A stretch of DNA of 64,000 nucleotides from Calditrichota bacterium (GCA_008501735.1 QQUF01000040.1:1-64000), one strand, 5' to 3'. Numbered from the stretch's first letter, positions 34,750-43,761 are shown. Notes: generated from the letters alone by a model not told the origin. Translations and numbers: made by a program.

Positions 34750-34778
34750 AAAAAAAAAGACACGCCGAATGACGTGCC
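34750..34778 (-). terminator. Rho-independent terminator
   Basis: On the minus strand GGCACGTC pairs with GGCGTGTC around the loop ATTC, including two G-U pairs, and is followed by nine T residues. It lies just after the 1041-residue secreted-protein gene. Confidence 0.85.
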
Positions 34779-34802
34779 TTTAAGAGTTTGATATTTGGAA
34801 GC

Positions 34803-37800
34803 TTACTTGAGAAATAACATTTTTTTAGTCTGAGTAAAATTCTCAGATTTGATTTGGTAAAAGTAAACACCACTTGAAACTAATTTTCCGCTTGCATCAG
34901 TTCCGTTCCACTCAACTGTGTGTGAACCTGAAACATAATTAGTGTTTACAAGAGTTTTCACAGTTTGACCTAAAGAGTTATAAATTTTCAATTCAACTTT
35001 AGCATTTTCTGGTAAAGTGAAGCGAATATTTGTTTTAGGGTTGAATGGGTTTGGATAATTTTGCTCTAAAGTATAAGCACTTGGAACAACTTTTTCGTTC
35101 ACAAATATTTCACTGTTAAGAGTTGCACCAGAAAGTTTCACAGAAGATTGATTTCCTTTTGTGTAAATCTGAACTAAGTTTCCACCTGCTGTAATTTCGT
35201 CCATTGAAGCCATTGCGATTTTCAAAATTCCATCTTGTGGATTTGAAACGATTGAGAATCCTTTTGTCAAATCAGTTGTTTCAACTTTGAGGATTTCAAC
35301 TTCGTTTGGATTGTAAGAAATTGTGAATTCAGCAGAATTTACAGCTCTAATCCCAGTAGCATTAATATTAAGTGAGTAGTCTTTCACTGTAGAAGTAAGA
35401 GAAACTTCTGCACCCGAATTACTAACAGTTTTTGGCAAAGCACAGTTTTGGTGTGTTGCAGGGAAACAATCAACAACGTTTGCAATTCTCTTCAAAATCC
35501 ACGCAGCATCAGTAGCTTGAATTGAACTTGAAGAATCAACATCAGCTCTTGTAAAAGCAGTTGCGTTTGGAAGTGGAAGTAATCCGACAACGTGTCTTAA
35601 AATATCCCAAGAATCATCAGCCAAGATACTTTGGTTGCCATCAACATCACCAATAATTTCCAAATCACCAACAATTGCAATTTTACTAAATTCATAATCA
35701 ACTTTTCCGATGTAATTTGTTAATCCATCTAGATAAGCAGCAAATTGAGCAGCTCCATCAGGGTTGATGACGTAAACATCATAAACTCCCGCAGGCATTG
35801 CAGGTAAATTGAATACAATTGAATCCTGTGGGGTGCTTGGCTCAATTAATAATTGTGGATGATTAATAATTATATCTGGCTCGAAGAAATTGGTTTCAAC
35901 AGTATCTCCAGTTGCAGTTGCAATTCCACGAATATAAATTAAAGATTTTTGGATATTACCTGTACCGAACGGGTTGTAACCTGGAGCTTGAGAATCACAA
36001 TAATCAAAATCATCAAAATTTCTACCAAATAATGTAATATCAGTAGGCACAGACCAACCGTTTGCATTTGCTTGTAAAAATTGAATTCCTTCAGTAAAGT
36101 ATCTTAGGTTTCCAATTTGTGGACGCGGGTTATAGATTGTCAAAGCAAAGAAACCTGAACTTTGTGGTGGGAAATAAGCATCAGGAGCTCCTGGGTTTTT
36201 AACCCAAACTCTATAGTTTCCAGGTATATGACACTGACTCCAGTTATTATTGAAGGTTCCATTTACTTGAGTTGCATCAATAAATGTAATTGGAGTAAAG
36301 AATTCAAATCCATCACTTGTGCCACCAACAGGAGGAGGAAGTGGAAGCCAAGGGCGAGCGATAAATTCATTTCCTGCTGTTCCTTGGACAAATTGTTGTC
36401 CGTGCATTTCAATTAAAACAGAATCGCCGTGAGGTACAAATTGAGTAGTTCCTTGAAGTGGCTGAGTTAAAGGAGTAATTGGATAAGGAACAGGAAGAAC
36501 ATCTAAAGTATCTGGTAAATTTCCTTCGTAAGCACTTGTAACATATTCTACTTCTGTTGGAGGAACATTTGTGTGTTCAAAATAAAGTGGAATTGGAGTA
36601 GCATTTGCAGAATTTGCATCTTGTTGATATTGTGTTCCACTTCCGTAACGAACAATTACTTCATAATCTCCATAAGGTCCTAAATTAGGAACAACTGCTT
36701 GTGCTAAAGTCGATCCAAGAACTGCAGATTGACCGCCTTGTCCTGTTCCAGCTCCAGCTGTTGCAGGATATTCTGTTCCAGTAGCAACACTTTTGAAAAC
36801 TACAATTGAACCAAGAACAAAGTTAATACCTTCAATCCCAATAATACTATTTGGTAATCCTGCTGAAGGAACAATTTTTGTAATTGTTGCAGGTTGAATT
36901 GCTTTATTAGTTACTTCAACGTTGTCAACGTGCCAACTTCTGAATCCATTATAAAGTGCATCAACTGTATTGAAAAAATATCTAAAATTAAGAGTATTAT
37001 TTAAAGGCACACCGTTTGATTGAACAAAAGGCCTTAAATCAACTAAATCATTAGCCCATTTTGGTTTTTGAGCAACTCCTGCATTTGAATAAGGAGTTCC
37101 ACCAGGTGAGTTTACATCGTTTACAGGATTTAACGTACCTTGTCTATTTGCAGGTTTTCCCGCAATTGTAAAAGCAGGAGCCCAAGGGCCATTTGGTCCG
37201 TTTATTGAAACTTGCAGATACATTAAATCAAAGTTATGAACATCAACACCCTCAATCTCCCAATAAGTATCAAATCTCAAACGACCATTAAGTTCGCCTG
37301 TAAAGTCAAAACTTGGTGAAATTAAAGAACCATTGTTTGCACCATTTGCACCATGAGCTCCTGGTAATCCACCACATTGGTTTGAAGGATTTCCAGCCCA
37401 ATTTTCACCTACAAAAGAGTAAGTTAAAGTATCAACATAAGAATAATATTTAATGTTGGCTGTTGGCTGTGGAATTCCAAATTGGTCAGTTACCAAAGAA
37501 GGAGGTAAAAGACAAGCATCATCAGGAAACTGAAGCAAACAAGGAGGAAGTCCTGGAATGACACAAGTTTCAACTTGAGGATTTGCGACTGGGTCAGGAA
37601 CTGGAGATAAAATCCTCCATTTTACATACTGTCCACTTGGTGAAGTATCAGCATCTCCCCAACCCCAAAAATTACCAAGTTCAAAACTATCGAAAAACGG
37701 AGTTAAGTTGGTAACTGGAACTGTTGGTCCACCATTTACTATTGGCGTTGAATTTTTACTTGGGTATTTTTGAGAGTCAGGGTAATTCTTTTTTGCCATT

Positions 37801-37928
37801 TCGAGTCTTTCAGCACTTGTGAGACGAGCAATCTCGTCTGCATCAATTGCGAAAGAATCAGAGACAAATCCCGCTGAGCTAAGCAAAAACCCGCTACTTA
37901 GTAAAAGGAGATTAGTAAGGTTTTTCAT
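34803..37928 (-). CDS. Secreted protein with IPT, dockerin and cohesin modules and a type IX sorting domain
   Basis: The 1041-residue protein has a signal peptide and a jelly-roll-like region at about 75-340 (FFDSFELGNFWGWGD). An IPT/TIG domain follows (ITKIVPSAGLPNSIIGIEG). At about 755-823 is a type I dockerin: GDVDGNQSILADDSWDILRH and, 33 residues on, DVDSSSSIQATDAAWILKRI, two F-hand calcium loops. At about 834-944 is a cohesin-like domain (NSAEFTISYNPNEVEILKVE). The end is EQNYPNPFNPKTNIRF ... TKKMLFLK. An AGGAG lies 8 bases before the ATG (37937-37941). Having dockerin and cohesin in one chain suggests self-association on the cell surface, which is inference. Confidence 0.8.
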   Translation of the reverse strand: MKNLTNLLLLSSGFLLSSAGFVSDSFAIDADEIARLTSAERLEMAKKNYPDSQKYPSKNSTPIVNGGPTVPVTNLTPFFDSFELGNFWGWGDADTSPSGQYVKWRILSPVPDPVANPQVETCVIPGLPPCLLQFPDDACLLPPSLVTDQFGIPQPTANIKYYSYVDTLTYSFVGENWAGNPSNQCGGLPGAHGANGANNGSLISPSFDFTGELNGRLRFDTYWEIEGVDVHNFDLMYLQVSINGPNGPWAPAFTIAGKPANRQGTLNPVNDVNSPGGTPYSNAGVAQKPKWANDLVDLRPFVQSNGVPLNNTLNFRYFFNTVDALYNGFRSWHVDNVEVTNKAIQPATITKIVPSAGLPNSIIGIEGINFVLGSIVVFKSVATGTEYPATAGAGTGQGGQSAVLGSTLAQAVVPNLGPYGDYEVIVRYGSGTQYQQDANSANATPIPLYFEHTNVPPTEVEYVTSAYEGNLPDTLDVLPVPYPITPLTQPLQGTTQFVPHGDSVLIEMHGQQFVQGTAGNEFIARPWLPLPPPVGGTSDGFEFFTPITFIDATQVNGTFNNNWSQCHIPGNYRVWVKNPGAPDAYFPPQSSGFFALTIYNPRPQIGNLRYFTEGIQFLQANANGWSVPTDITLFGRNFDDFDYCDSQAPGYNPFGTGNIQKSLIYIRGIATATGDTVETNFFEPDIIINHPQLLIEPSTPQDSIVFNLPAMPAGVYDVYVINPDGAAQFAAYLDGLTNYIGKVDYEFSKIAIVGDLEIIGDVDGNQSILADDSWDILRHVVGLLPLPNATAFTRADVDSSSSIQATDAAWILKRIANVVDCFPATHQNCALPKTVSNSGAEVSLTSTVKDYSLNINATGIRAVNSAEFTISYNPNEVEILKVETTDLTKGFSIVSNPQDGILKIAMASMDEITAGGNLVQIYTKGNQSSVKLSGATLNSEIFVNEKVVPSAYTLEQNYPNPFNPKTNIRFTLPENAKVELKIYNSLGQTVKTLVNTNYVSGSHTVEWNGTDASGKLVSSGVYFYQIKSENFTQTKKMLFLK

Positions 37929-38267
37929 TTTTGGTTCTCCTGGGTTAGTGTTATTTTCAAAATATTATTTTCATCTAAAGTTATTAAATTTCATTATCTA
38001 CATAAAACATACCAAAAATTAAAATCATTCCATTCATTTCTTACAAATGGTCTTTATCAATTTACAATGCCATAAATGACGTTTTAGGTACTGTCTTACG
38101 TCGCTACTGACATAAACGAATCTTAGAAATTTTAACTTGCCTAAAATTTCGAATATGGAAAAATAAAATACAAAAAATTTGTTCAAATACATAAAAAATA
38201 AAATATTGAACTGAGTCATTTTTTCCAAGATTGACTTTAATTCGTTTTTTCGTTTTATTCGGCGACT
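37929..38267. other. Intergenic region between divergent genes
   Basis: The 339 bases separate the large secreted-protein gene (minus) from smpB (plus) and must hold both promoters. Composition is very AT-rich. An open frame of 64 codons on the minus strand (38034-38228) has Phe/Leu-rich biased composition and no family pattern, so I do not call it. I see no RNA gene or strong hairpin. Confidence 0.5.
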
Positions 38268-38717
38268 ATGGAAATTTTAATAAAAAACAAAAAAGTTAAC
38301 TTCCTCTACATAATTTTAGAGAAAATCGAAGCTGGAATCTCTCTAAAAGGAACAGAAGTTAAGTCTCTGAAAGCAAGAAATGCGAGTATTCCGGACGCAT
38401 TCATTCGTTTCAAAAATGGTGAAGCGTTTTTGCGAAATGTTCACATAAATACTTTCAAAGAAGGCACTTACAATAATCACGAACCTCTTCGCGAACGAAG
38501 ACTTCTTTTGCATAAAAAAGAAATCGAAAAGCTAAGAAAAAAAGTCGATGAAAAAGGGCTAACAGTTGTCCCTACTAAAATTTATGTAAACAATAAAAAT
38601 ATCATTAAAGTTGAAATTGCTCTCGTTAAAGGTAAGAATGTCCAAGACAAAAGACATACTTTAGCCGAACGAGACCAAAAAAGAGATGTCGAAAGAGCTC
38701 TCAAAAAAGGATTTTAA
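38268..38717 (+). CDS. smpB: SsrA-binding protein SmpB
   Basis: The 149-residue protein has the full SmpB fold: IEAGISLKGTEVKSLKARN, NVHINTFKEGTYNNHEPLR, RRLLLHKKEIEKLR and GLTVVPTKIYVN. The basic tail DKRHTLAERDQKRDVERAL enters the ribosome mRNA channel. It binds tmRNA for ribosome rescue. The tmRNA gene itself is not in the window. It is followed three bases later by tyrS in the same direction, so they are co-transcribed. Confidence 0.97.
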   Translation: MEILIKNKKVNFLYIILEKIEAGISLKGTEVKSLKARNASIPDAFIRFKNGEAFLRNVHINTFKEGTYNNHEPLRERRLLLHKKEIEKLRKKVDEKGLTVVPTKIYVNNKNIIKVEIALVKGKNVQDKRHTLAERDQKRDVERALKKGF

Positions 38718-38720
38718 AAA

Positions 38721-39926
38721 ATGTTTAAACCTGTTGAAGAACAACTTGCAGTTTTAGGAAAAACTTGTTTAAAAATTGTCCCTGAAAATGGGCTAAAAGA
38801 AAAACTCGAAAAATCTTATAAAACTAACACACCTTTGAAAATAAAATTAGGATGCGACCCAAGCAGACCAGATTTGCATTTAGGACATTCTGTGGTTTTA
38901 AGAGCTTTGCGGAATTTCCAAGACTTTGGTCACGAAGTAATTTTGATTGTTGGAGATTTTACGGGAATGATTGGCGACCCGACAGGAAAAAGTAAAACTC
39001 GCCCGAATTTGACATTAGAAGAAACTCGTAAAAATGGACAGACTTACTTTGACCAAGCATCTAAAATTCTTGACATCGAAAAAACAAAAGTATTTTACAA
39101 TTCCGAATGGCTCGACAAACTTAGTTTCCAAGACGTGATTAAACTTTCGGCAAATTACACAGTTGCACAAATGCTTGAAAGAGATGACTTTGAAAAACGT
39201 TACTCGACTCAGCAGCCTATTGCGATTCACGAATTTCTTTATCCTCTTTCGCAAGGTTACGATTCGGTTGCAATTGAATCAGACATTGAAATTGGTGGAA
39301 ACGACCAGCTTTTCAACAACCTTGTTGGAAGAGAGCTCCAAAAGGCTTACGGAAAAGAACAACAAATTGTAATGGTTTTTCCACTTTTGGAAGGAACTGA
39401 CGGCGTTCAGAAAATGTCAAAATCTCTTGACAACTACATCGGAATTGACGAAAGTCCTTCTGAAATGTATGGTAAAACGCTTTCGATTCCTGACAACTTG
39501 ATTTACAAATATTTTGAACTTTGTACCGATTTAACAGACGAAGAACTTTCCGAAGTCAAAACTGCTGCTGAAACTGACCCACGAAATACAAAACGAAAAC
39601 TCGCAAGAACAATCGTTGCACTTTACCACAACGAAGAAGAAGCACAAAAAGCCGAAGAAGGTTTCGACAAAATTTTTATCAAAAAAGACATTCCCGATGA
39701 AATTCCTGAATTTGACGCAAGTGCTTTTGAAAATGAAATGCTCGTAACTGACTTTCTCGTCCTTTCAAAAATGACAGCCTCAAAAGGTGAAGCAAAAAGG
39801 TTAATCAAAGGTGGCGGAGTGAGTCTTAATGGAAATAAAGTTGCAGATTTCTTCGCAAACTTTACACTCGAAAACGACCTTGTTGTCAAAGTCGGGAAAC
39901 GTAAATTTTTGAAAATTAAAAAATGA
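38721..39926 (+). CDS. tyrS: Tyrosyl-tRNA synthetase
   Basis: The 401-residue class I synthetase has the HIGH-type motif in RPDLHLGHSVVLRAL and the KMSKS motif in GVQKMSKSLDNYIG. A GNDQLFNNLVGREL segment and a C-terminal S4 RNA-binding domain (EAKRLIKGGGVSLNGNKV) complete it. It charges tRNA-Tyr. The length and the KMSKS form match the TyrZ-like subgroup. It lies three bases after smpB. Confidence 0.97.
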   Translation: MFKPVEEQLAVLGKTCLKIVPENGLKEKLEKSYKTNTPLKIKLGCDPSRPDLHLGHSVVLRALRNFQDFGHEVILIVGDFTGMIGDPTGKSKTRPNLTLEETRKNGQTYFDQASKILDIEKTKVFYNSEWLDKLSFQDVIKLSANYTVAQMLERDDFEKRYSTQQPIAIHEFLYPLSQGYDSVAIESDIEIGGNDQLFNNLVGRELQKAYGKEQQIVMVFPLLEGTDGVQKMSKSLDNYIGIDESPSEMYGKTLSIPDNLIYKYFELCTDLTDEELSEVKTAAETDPRNTKRKLARTIVALYHNEEEAQKAEEGFDKIFIKKDIPDEIPEFDASAFENEMLVTDFLVLSKMTASKGEAKRLIKGGGVSLNGNKVADFFANFTLENDLVVKVGKRKFLKIKK

Positions 39927-39930
39927 AACT

Positions 39931-39961
39931 GAGTTCCTTACGCTCCTTTCGGAAGTAACTC
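39931..39961 (+). repeat. 31-bp imperfect palindrome after tyrS
   Basis: GAGTT (39931-39935) pairs with AACTC (39957-39961); CTT/AAG and CG/CG extend the stem inside, with two mismatches and the loop CTCCTTT. It has no T-run of the usual kind, so it may be a dispersed palindrome rather than a true terminator. Confidence 0.5.
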
Positions 39962-40009
39962 TCTAGAAAATTATTTTTTACTGATTGGTAATTCACTATT
40001 TGGTGAAAA

Positions 40010-41503
40010 ATGAAAGTTCAAATGAAAATACACATTCAAGCAAATTACTCACTTCTTTACTTTCTCACTTGGGAAGAAGAACGTGCTTTGGAAAAACTCG
40101 ACGAAATCTCTAAAGAACTTCGCCGAAGATTTTTCGTTTGGTCGGAAACCAAAGGTTTAAGGAATTACGTTACTGACAAACCCGAAGAAGAAGACCTTAA
40201 CGACCCGGAAGCACTTTTGGATTTTATTGAAAATTTTAGTGGAAAAGGGATTTTTGCACTTTTGGATTTTCACGAATTTTTGAACGACAGAACTGTAAAA
40301 CGCCGTCTCAAAGAAGTTGGGCAGAAACTTAGGAAATCTCACAAAAACATTGTCCTTGTTTCTGCAACAATGAATTTGCCAATTGAACTTTCAAAAGAAG
40401 TTGTAGTCCTTGACCTTGATTTACCTTCTGTAAAAGAAATCGGCGAATCTTTGGACAAAATTACTGAAACTTTGAAAACCAAAGACGTTAGCGTCGAACT
40501 TCCGCCGAACATTCGTGAAAAGATTGTGAAAGCAGGACAAGGCTTAACTCTCATCGAATTCAAAAATGCAATCGCAAAATCTTTGGTAACAAATCAAGGG
40601 CTTTCGCACCAAACAATTCCCGGAATTTTGGACGAGAAAAAGCAACTCATTCGCAAAACAGGAATTCTCGAATACTTTGAACCAAACGATACTTTGAAAA
40701 ATGTTGGTGGTTTGGAAAACCTGAAAGATTGGCTCACGACTCGTGCAAGTGCATTTTCAAACAGAGCAACTGAATTTGGAATTCCGAACCCGAAAGGTCT
40801 TTTGCTCGTCGGAGTTCAAGGTTGCGGAAAATCATTAACTGCAAAAGCCGTTTCTTCACACTGGAAACTTCCACTTTTACGCCTTGACGTTGGAAAGATT
40901 TTTCACGGTTACATCGGTTCTTCGGAAGCAAACGTTAGACAAGTGATTCAACTCGCCGAAGCAATTTCGCCTTGTATTTTGTGGATTGACGAAATCGAAA
41001 AAGGAATGTCGGGAACTTCAAGTTCAGGCTCAACTGACGGAGGAACAACTTCAAGAGTGGTTTCGAGTTTGACAACTTGGCTTCAAGAAAAAACAAAACC
41101 TGTTTTTGTAATTGCCACAGCAAACCGAATCGAAATTCTTCCACCCGAACTTTTGCGTAAAGGAAGGTTTGACGAGATTTTCTTCGTTGACTTGCCAGAG
41201 CAAGAAGCACGAGAAGAAATTTTTAGAATTCACGTTGAGAAAAAGAACCGAAATCCCGAAAAATTCGACATCACAAAACTCGCCGAAATCAGTGAAGGTT
41301 TTAGTGGAGCAGAAATCGAACAAGCAGTAATTTCTGGACTTTTCGAGGCATTCAAAGAAGACCGAATTCTCAAAACCGAAGACATCGCAAAAAGCATCGA
41401 AGAAACTGTCCCGCTCTCACAAATGATGAAAGAAGAAATCCAATACTTACGAAATTGGGCAGTTCTAAGGGCAAGAAAAGCTTCGGACAGAATTACGAAT
41501 TAG
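40010..41503 (+). CDS. Ycf46-like AAA ATPase
   Basis: The 497-residue protein has an N-terminal helical domain (about 1-210) and an AAA module. The Walker A is [14 protein letters not shown], the Walker [14 protein letters not shown], and the second region of homology [22 protein letters not shown]-terminal AAA lid follows ([16 protein letters not shown]). It matches the Ycf46 group, a single-AAA family of cyanobacteria and other bacteria with poorly known function, sometimes tied to carbon uptake control. There is no zinc protease motif, so it is not FtsH. The last codons and stop are made of heptamer repeat. Confidence 0.85.
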   Translation: MKVQMKIHIQANYSLLYFLTWEEERALEKLDEISKELRRRFFVWSETKGLRNYVTDKPEEEDLNDPEALLDFIENFSGKGIFALLDFHEFLNDRTVKRRLKEVGQKLRKSHKNIVLVSATMNLPIELSKEVVVLDLDLPSVKEIGESLDKITETLKTKDVSVELPPNIREKIVKAGQGLTLIEFKNAIAKSLVTNQGLSHQTIPGILDEKKQLIRKTGILEYFEPNDTLKNVGGLENLKDWLTTRASAFSNRATEFGIPNPKGLLLVGVQGCGKSLTAKAVSSHWKLPLLRLDVGKIFHGYIGSSEANVRQVIQLAEAISPCILWIDEIEKGMSGTSSSGSTDGGTTSRVVSSLTTWLQEKTKPVFVIATANRIEILPPELLRKGRFDEIFFVDLPEQEAREEIFRIHVEKKNRNPEKFDITKLAEISEGFSGAEIEQAVISGLFEAFKEDRILKTEDIAKSIEETVPLSQMMKEEIQYLRNWAVLRARKASDRITN

Positions 41504-41524
41504 AAATTACGAATTACGAATCAA
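41490..41524. repeat. Degenerate heptanucleotide repeat overlapping a gene end
   Basis: Five units, GAATTAC, GAATTAG, AAATTAC, GAATTAC and GAATCAA, follow at 7-bp spacing. They provide the last residues (RITN) and the TAG stop of the Ycf46-like gene. Confidence 0.7.
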
Positions 41525-41581
41525 AGTTCTATCCGATTGCTAAAACCCATCTGATAGATTAAAAATGAAATGGAATTAAAA

Positions 41582-41782
41582 ATGGAAAATGACGGCAGAA
41601 AAAGAAGTAATGTGAAAATTGGATTGGAAGTTGAAATCGTGCAGAAACAAGACCAACGAACAGGCGAACTAACAGACGGTTTCGTGAAAAGAATTCTCAC
41701 AAATTCAGCAAATCACCCACACGGAATCAAAGTGATGTTAGAAACAGGCGAAGTCGGAAGAGTAAAGAATATTTTGGGGTAA
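41582..41782 (+). CDS. ywbE: YwbE-family protein
   Basis: The 66-residue protein has the YwbE (DUF2196) pattern: NVKIGLEVEIVQKQDQRTGE then HPHGIKVMLETGEVGRVKN. The fold is a small KOW-like beta barrel and the role is unknown. I start at the ATG at 41582 (MENDGRKRS), in keeping with the family; another ATG four codons upstream is in frame. A divergent copy of its last 18 codons occurs 500 bases downstream. Confidence 0.88.
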   Translation: MENDGRKRSNVKIGLEVEIVQKQDQRTGELTDGFVKRILTNSANHPHGIKVMLETGEVGRVKNILG

Positions 41783-41828
41783 AATATTTTTTTTAATCTT
41801 CAATCTAAAAATTCAGGAAAAATATCAG

Positions 41829-42191
41829 ATGAGTAAACCAAGCAATGAAATACCAAATCGTAAGTTAGAACTTTATGATAAATTAATTGCGTGTAATCCT
41901 CAAATTGAGAGAAAGGGAAAAACTACACCTTACACATCTTTGAATGGACATATGTTTTCTTTTTTGTCTAAAGAAGGAGTAATGGGATTGAGACTTTCAA
42001 AAGATGACAGAGAAGTTTTTATTCAAAAATTTAACGGTAATCTTATTGAGCAACACGAGCGAACTATGAAAGAGTATGTAGAAATTCCGAGCGATTTGTT
42101 AGAAAAAACAGAAGAGCTTTCAGAGTATCTTCAAAAAAGTCTGAACTATGTTTCCGAATTAAAGCCAAAGCCCTCCAAGAAGAAAAACTAA
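41829..42191 (+). CDS. TfoX/YjbR-like small protein
   Basis: The 120-residue protein reads KLELYDKLIACNPQIERKG then YTSLNGHMFSFLSKEGVMGL with a lysine-rich tail. It resembles a widespread family of small soluble proteins with a TfoX N-terminal or YdhG-like fold. Their function is not established, though the fold is linked to competence regulators in other phyla. It stands alone between ywbE and the ywbE fragment. The family assignment is by general pattern and is moderate. Confidence 0.55.
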   Translation: MSKPSNEIPNRKLELYDKLIACNPQIERKGKTTPYTSLNGHMFSFLSKEGVMGLRLSKDDREVFIQKFNGNLIEQHERTMKEYVEIPSDLLEKTEELSEYLQKSLNYVSELKPKPSKKKN

Positions 42192-42282
42192 ATTTTTAAT
42201 TTTTTTGAGTAACTCAATTAATCGTGAATTTGCTTGGCTATGAAAAAGGGTAAATTAAATTTTATAAATCACCTACCGAATA

Positions 42283-42336
42283 AAAGTTATGTTAGAAACT
42301 GGTGAAATCGAAAGAGTGAAGAATATTTTGGTCTGA
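42283..42336 (+). pseudogene. Duplicated 3' fragment of ywbE
   Basis: The bases encode KVMLETGEIERVKNILV and a TGA stop. They align with the end of ywbE (KVMLETGEVGRVKNILG) at 43 of 51 bases. No start codon or upstream ywbE sequence accompanies it, so it is a partial duplicate or the relic of a second copy. Confidence 0.85.
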
Positions 42337-42406
42337 TGATTTATTTAAAATCTTATATCATTATTTTCTTACTCAATAATTAACATTTTAACTATGAACT
42401 CTCAAA

Positions 42407-43273
42407 ATGAAACTTCAAGAGAAAACATTAGAAAAGCTTAGAAATTTAATTAACGAAGAAACTGAATATAGAAGCGGACCCAACCTTATTTCGTTTTTTA
42501 ACCAGTTAGGGTTTAAGGATAAATACTATCAAGGATTCCCTTCTCGGTGGATTTATACGGATGAAAAATTAAAAGAAATAAATGGAACTCCTGAAATTGA
42601 CCAATGCATAAAAAAACTATTCTCACCAATTAACTTTGTTAATAGAATAAAGGAATTAGATAAATTTATTAATGATTTCAATAGTTATCTCTCTTTTGAT
42701 AAATGGAAGGTAGTGAGAAAAGATGCTGAAATTTTATTAGAAAAAGCAGAGACAATAGTTATTGAAGACTTCACTATTGATAATGAGGAAAAGGCAAAAG
42801 AAGATGAATTTTTAATTCAGGAGTTTAAAGACATCTCGCTTGAGAAATTAGATTTGGAAGAGTTAATTGTTGGAATCTTAAAGAACAGACTTGAGGAAAT
42901 TAAAAAGTGTTTGGATACTAATGCACCTTTAGCTGTAATCTTTCTCTGCGGAAGTACTTTAGAGGGAATTTTGCTTGGAATAGCTTCAAGAAGTCCTCAG
43001 AAGTTTAACATTGCTAAATCTGCTCCTAAAGATAAAGATGGTAAAGTAAAAAAGTTTCAAGATTGGACATTAAATAATCTGATTAATGTTTCTTATGAAA
43101 TTGGTTTTTTAAAAGAAGATGTTAAAAAATTTAGCCACTCTTTAAGAGACTTTAGAAATTATATTCATCCTTTTGAGCAATTAAGTTCAAATTTTGCACC
43201 CGACAAACACACAGCGAAGATTTCCTGGCAAGTATTGAAAGCTGTAATTTATCAGTTAGGGAATAAAAAATGA
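42407..43273 (+). CDS. HEPN-domain protein, AbiJ-like abortive infection candidate
   Basis: The 288-residue protein has an N-terminal domain (about 1-75) with GPNLISFFNQLGFKDKYY and GFPSRWIYTDEKLKEINGT, resembling N-terminal domains of AbiJ-type abortive infection proteins. A helical middle region leads to a C-terminal HEPN-like domain (about 150-285). This has APLAVIFLCGSTLEGILLG and the ribonuclease motif SLRDFRNYIHP, in which Arg247 and Arg250 precede His254. HEPN proteins often cleave RNA on phage infection or as toxins. Its stop overlaps the start of the DUF6922 gene as ATGA. Low GC and the flanking ywbE fragment suggest acquired DNA. RNase activity is not proven. Confidence 0.7.
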   Translation: MKLQEKTLEKLRNLINEETEYRSGPNLISFFNQLGFKDKYYQGFPSRWIYTDEKLKEINGTPEIDQCIKKLFSPINFVNRIKELDKFINDFNSYLSFDKWKVVRKDAEILLEKAETIVIEDFTIDNEEKAKEDEFLIQEFKDISLEKLDLEELIVGILKNRLEEIKKCLDTNAPLAVIFLCGSTLEGILLGIASRSPQKFNIAKSAPKDKDGKVKKFQDWTLNNLINVSYEIGFLKEDVKKFSHSLRDFRNYIHPFEQLSSNFAPDKHTAKISWQVLKAVIYQLGNKK

Positions 43274-43560
43274 AACCGAAACTAAGTAAATCTCTTTTCT
43301 GGGACGTTGAATACGAAAGTATAAACTACGAAAAGAACTCACGTTTTGTAATTGAACGAGTGTTGACTCGTGGAAACTTTCAAGATTGGCGAGAACTCAG
43401 AGATTTTTACGGCTTAGATAAAATTGCAGAAGAAGTCATAGAAATTAGGTACTTAGACAAACTCACATTCAACTTTTGCCACAAACTCTTTAACATTGAA
43501 AAAGAAAAATTCAGATGTTACAACACCGAACCGTCCATCCGACAACTTTGGAAATATTGA
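43270..43560 (+). CDS. DUF6922 protein
   Basis: The 96-residue protein has the whole family pattern: LSKSLFWDVEYESINYEK, SRFVIERVLTRGNFQDWREL, RDFYGLDKI and RCYNTEPSIRQLWKY. DUF6922 proteins usually occur just before an AbiEii-type nucleotidyltransferase toxin gene and are suspected antitoxins. Here the partner is instead a HEPN gene placed upstream and coupled by a four-base overlap. The next gene is a small membrane protein, not a nucleotidyltransferase. A regulatory or antitoxin role is inferred from this arrangement. Confidence 0.75.
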   Translation: MKPKLSKSLFWDVEYESINYEKNSRFVIERVLTRGNFQDWRELRDFYGLDKIAEEVIEIRYLDKLTFNFCHKLFNIEKEKFRCYNTEPSIRQLWKY

Positions 43561-43561
43561 A

Positions 43562-43735
43562 ATGAAAAAGACAATTACAATAATTTTAATTCTTCTAAAC
43601 TTAATTGTGCTATTAGGTCAGATTTGGCCTGAAGGAGCTCCTCCTTTTGCAAGAACTGTAAACATTATATTTTTAATTGGTTGCCTTATGTTTTTAGTTT
43701 TTTCTTTACAAAAAGACAAATCTAAAACCAAATAA
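43562..43735 (+). CDS. Small two-helix membrane protein
   Basis: From the ATG at 43562-43564 the frame encodes 57 residues with two hydrophobic helices (TITIILILLNLIVLLGQIW and NIIFLIGCLMFLVFSL), a Pro-rich turn (PEGAPPF) and a lysine-rich end. The frame extends upstream, but only through the antisense-free overlap with DUF6922, so I start at 43562. It follows DUF6922 by one base (TGAAATG). Its role is unknown. Small membrane proteins next to toxin-like genes can be effectors or bystanders. Confidence 0.55.
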   Translation: MKKTITIILILLNLIVLLGQIWPEGAPPFARTVNIIFLIGCLMFLVFSLQKDKSKTK

Positions 43736-43761
43736 AGAGTTAAATAGTAGGAATTAAGATT

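Noticed and set aside
38034-38228. 64-codon open frame on the minus strand
   Set aside because: It is biased in composition (Phe, Leu, Lys), matches no family pattern, and lies in a divergent promoter region.
26391-43273. A MNT-HEPN toxin-antitoxin pair made of the 26-kb nucleotidyltransferase and the 42-kb HEPN gene
   Set aside because: They lie 16 kb apart with many unrelated genes between, and each has its own closer partner.
43496-43561. Longer start for the small membrane protein
   Set aside because: The extension overlaps the DUF6922 coding end in another frame and has no hydrophobic or conserved content; the ATG at 43562 fits the gene spacing.
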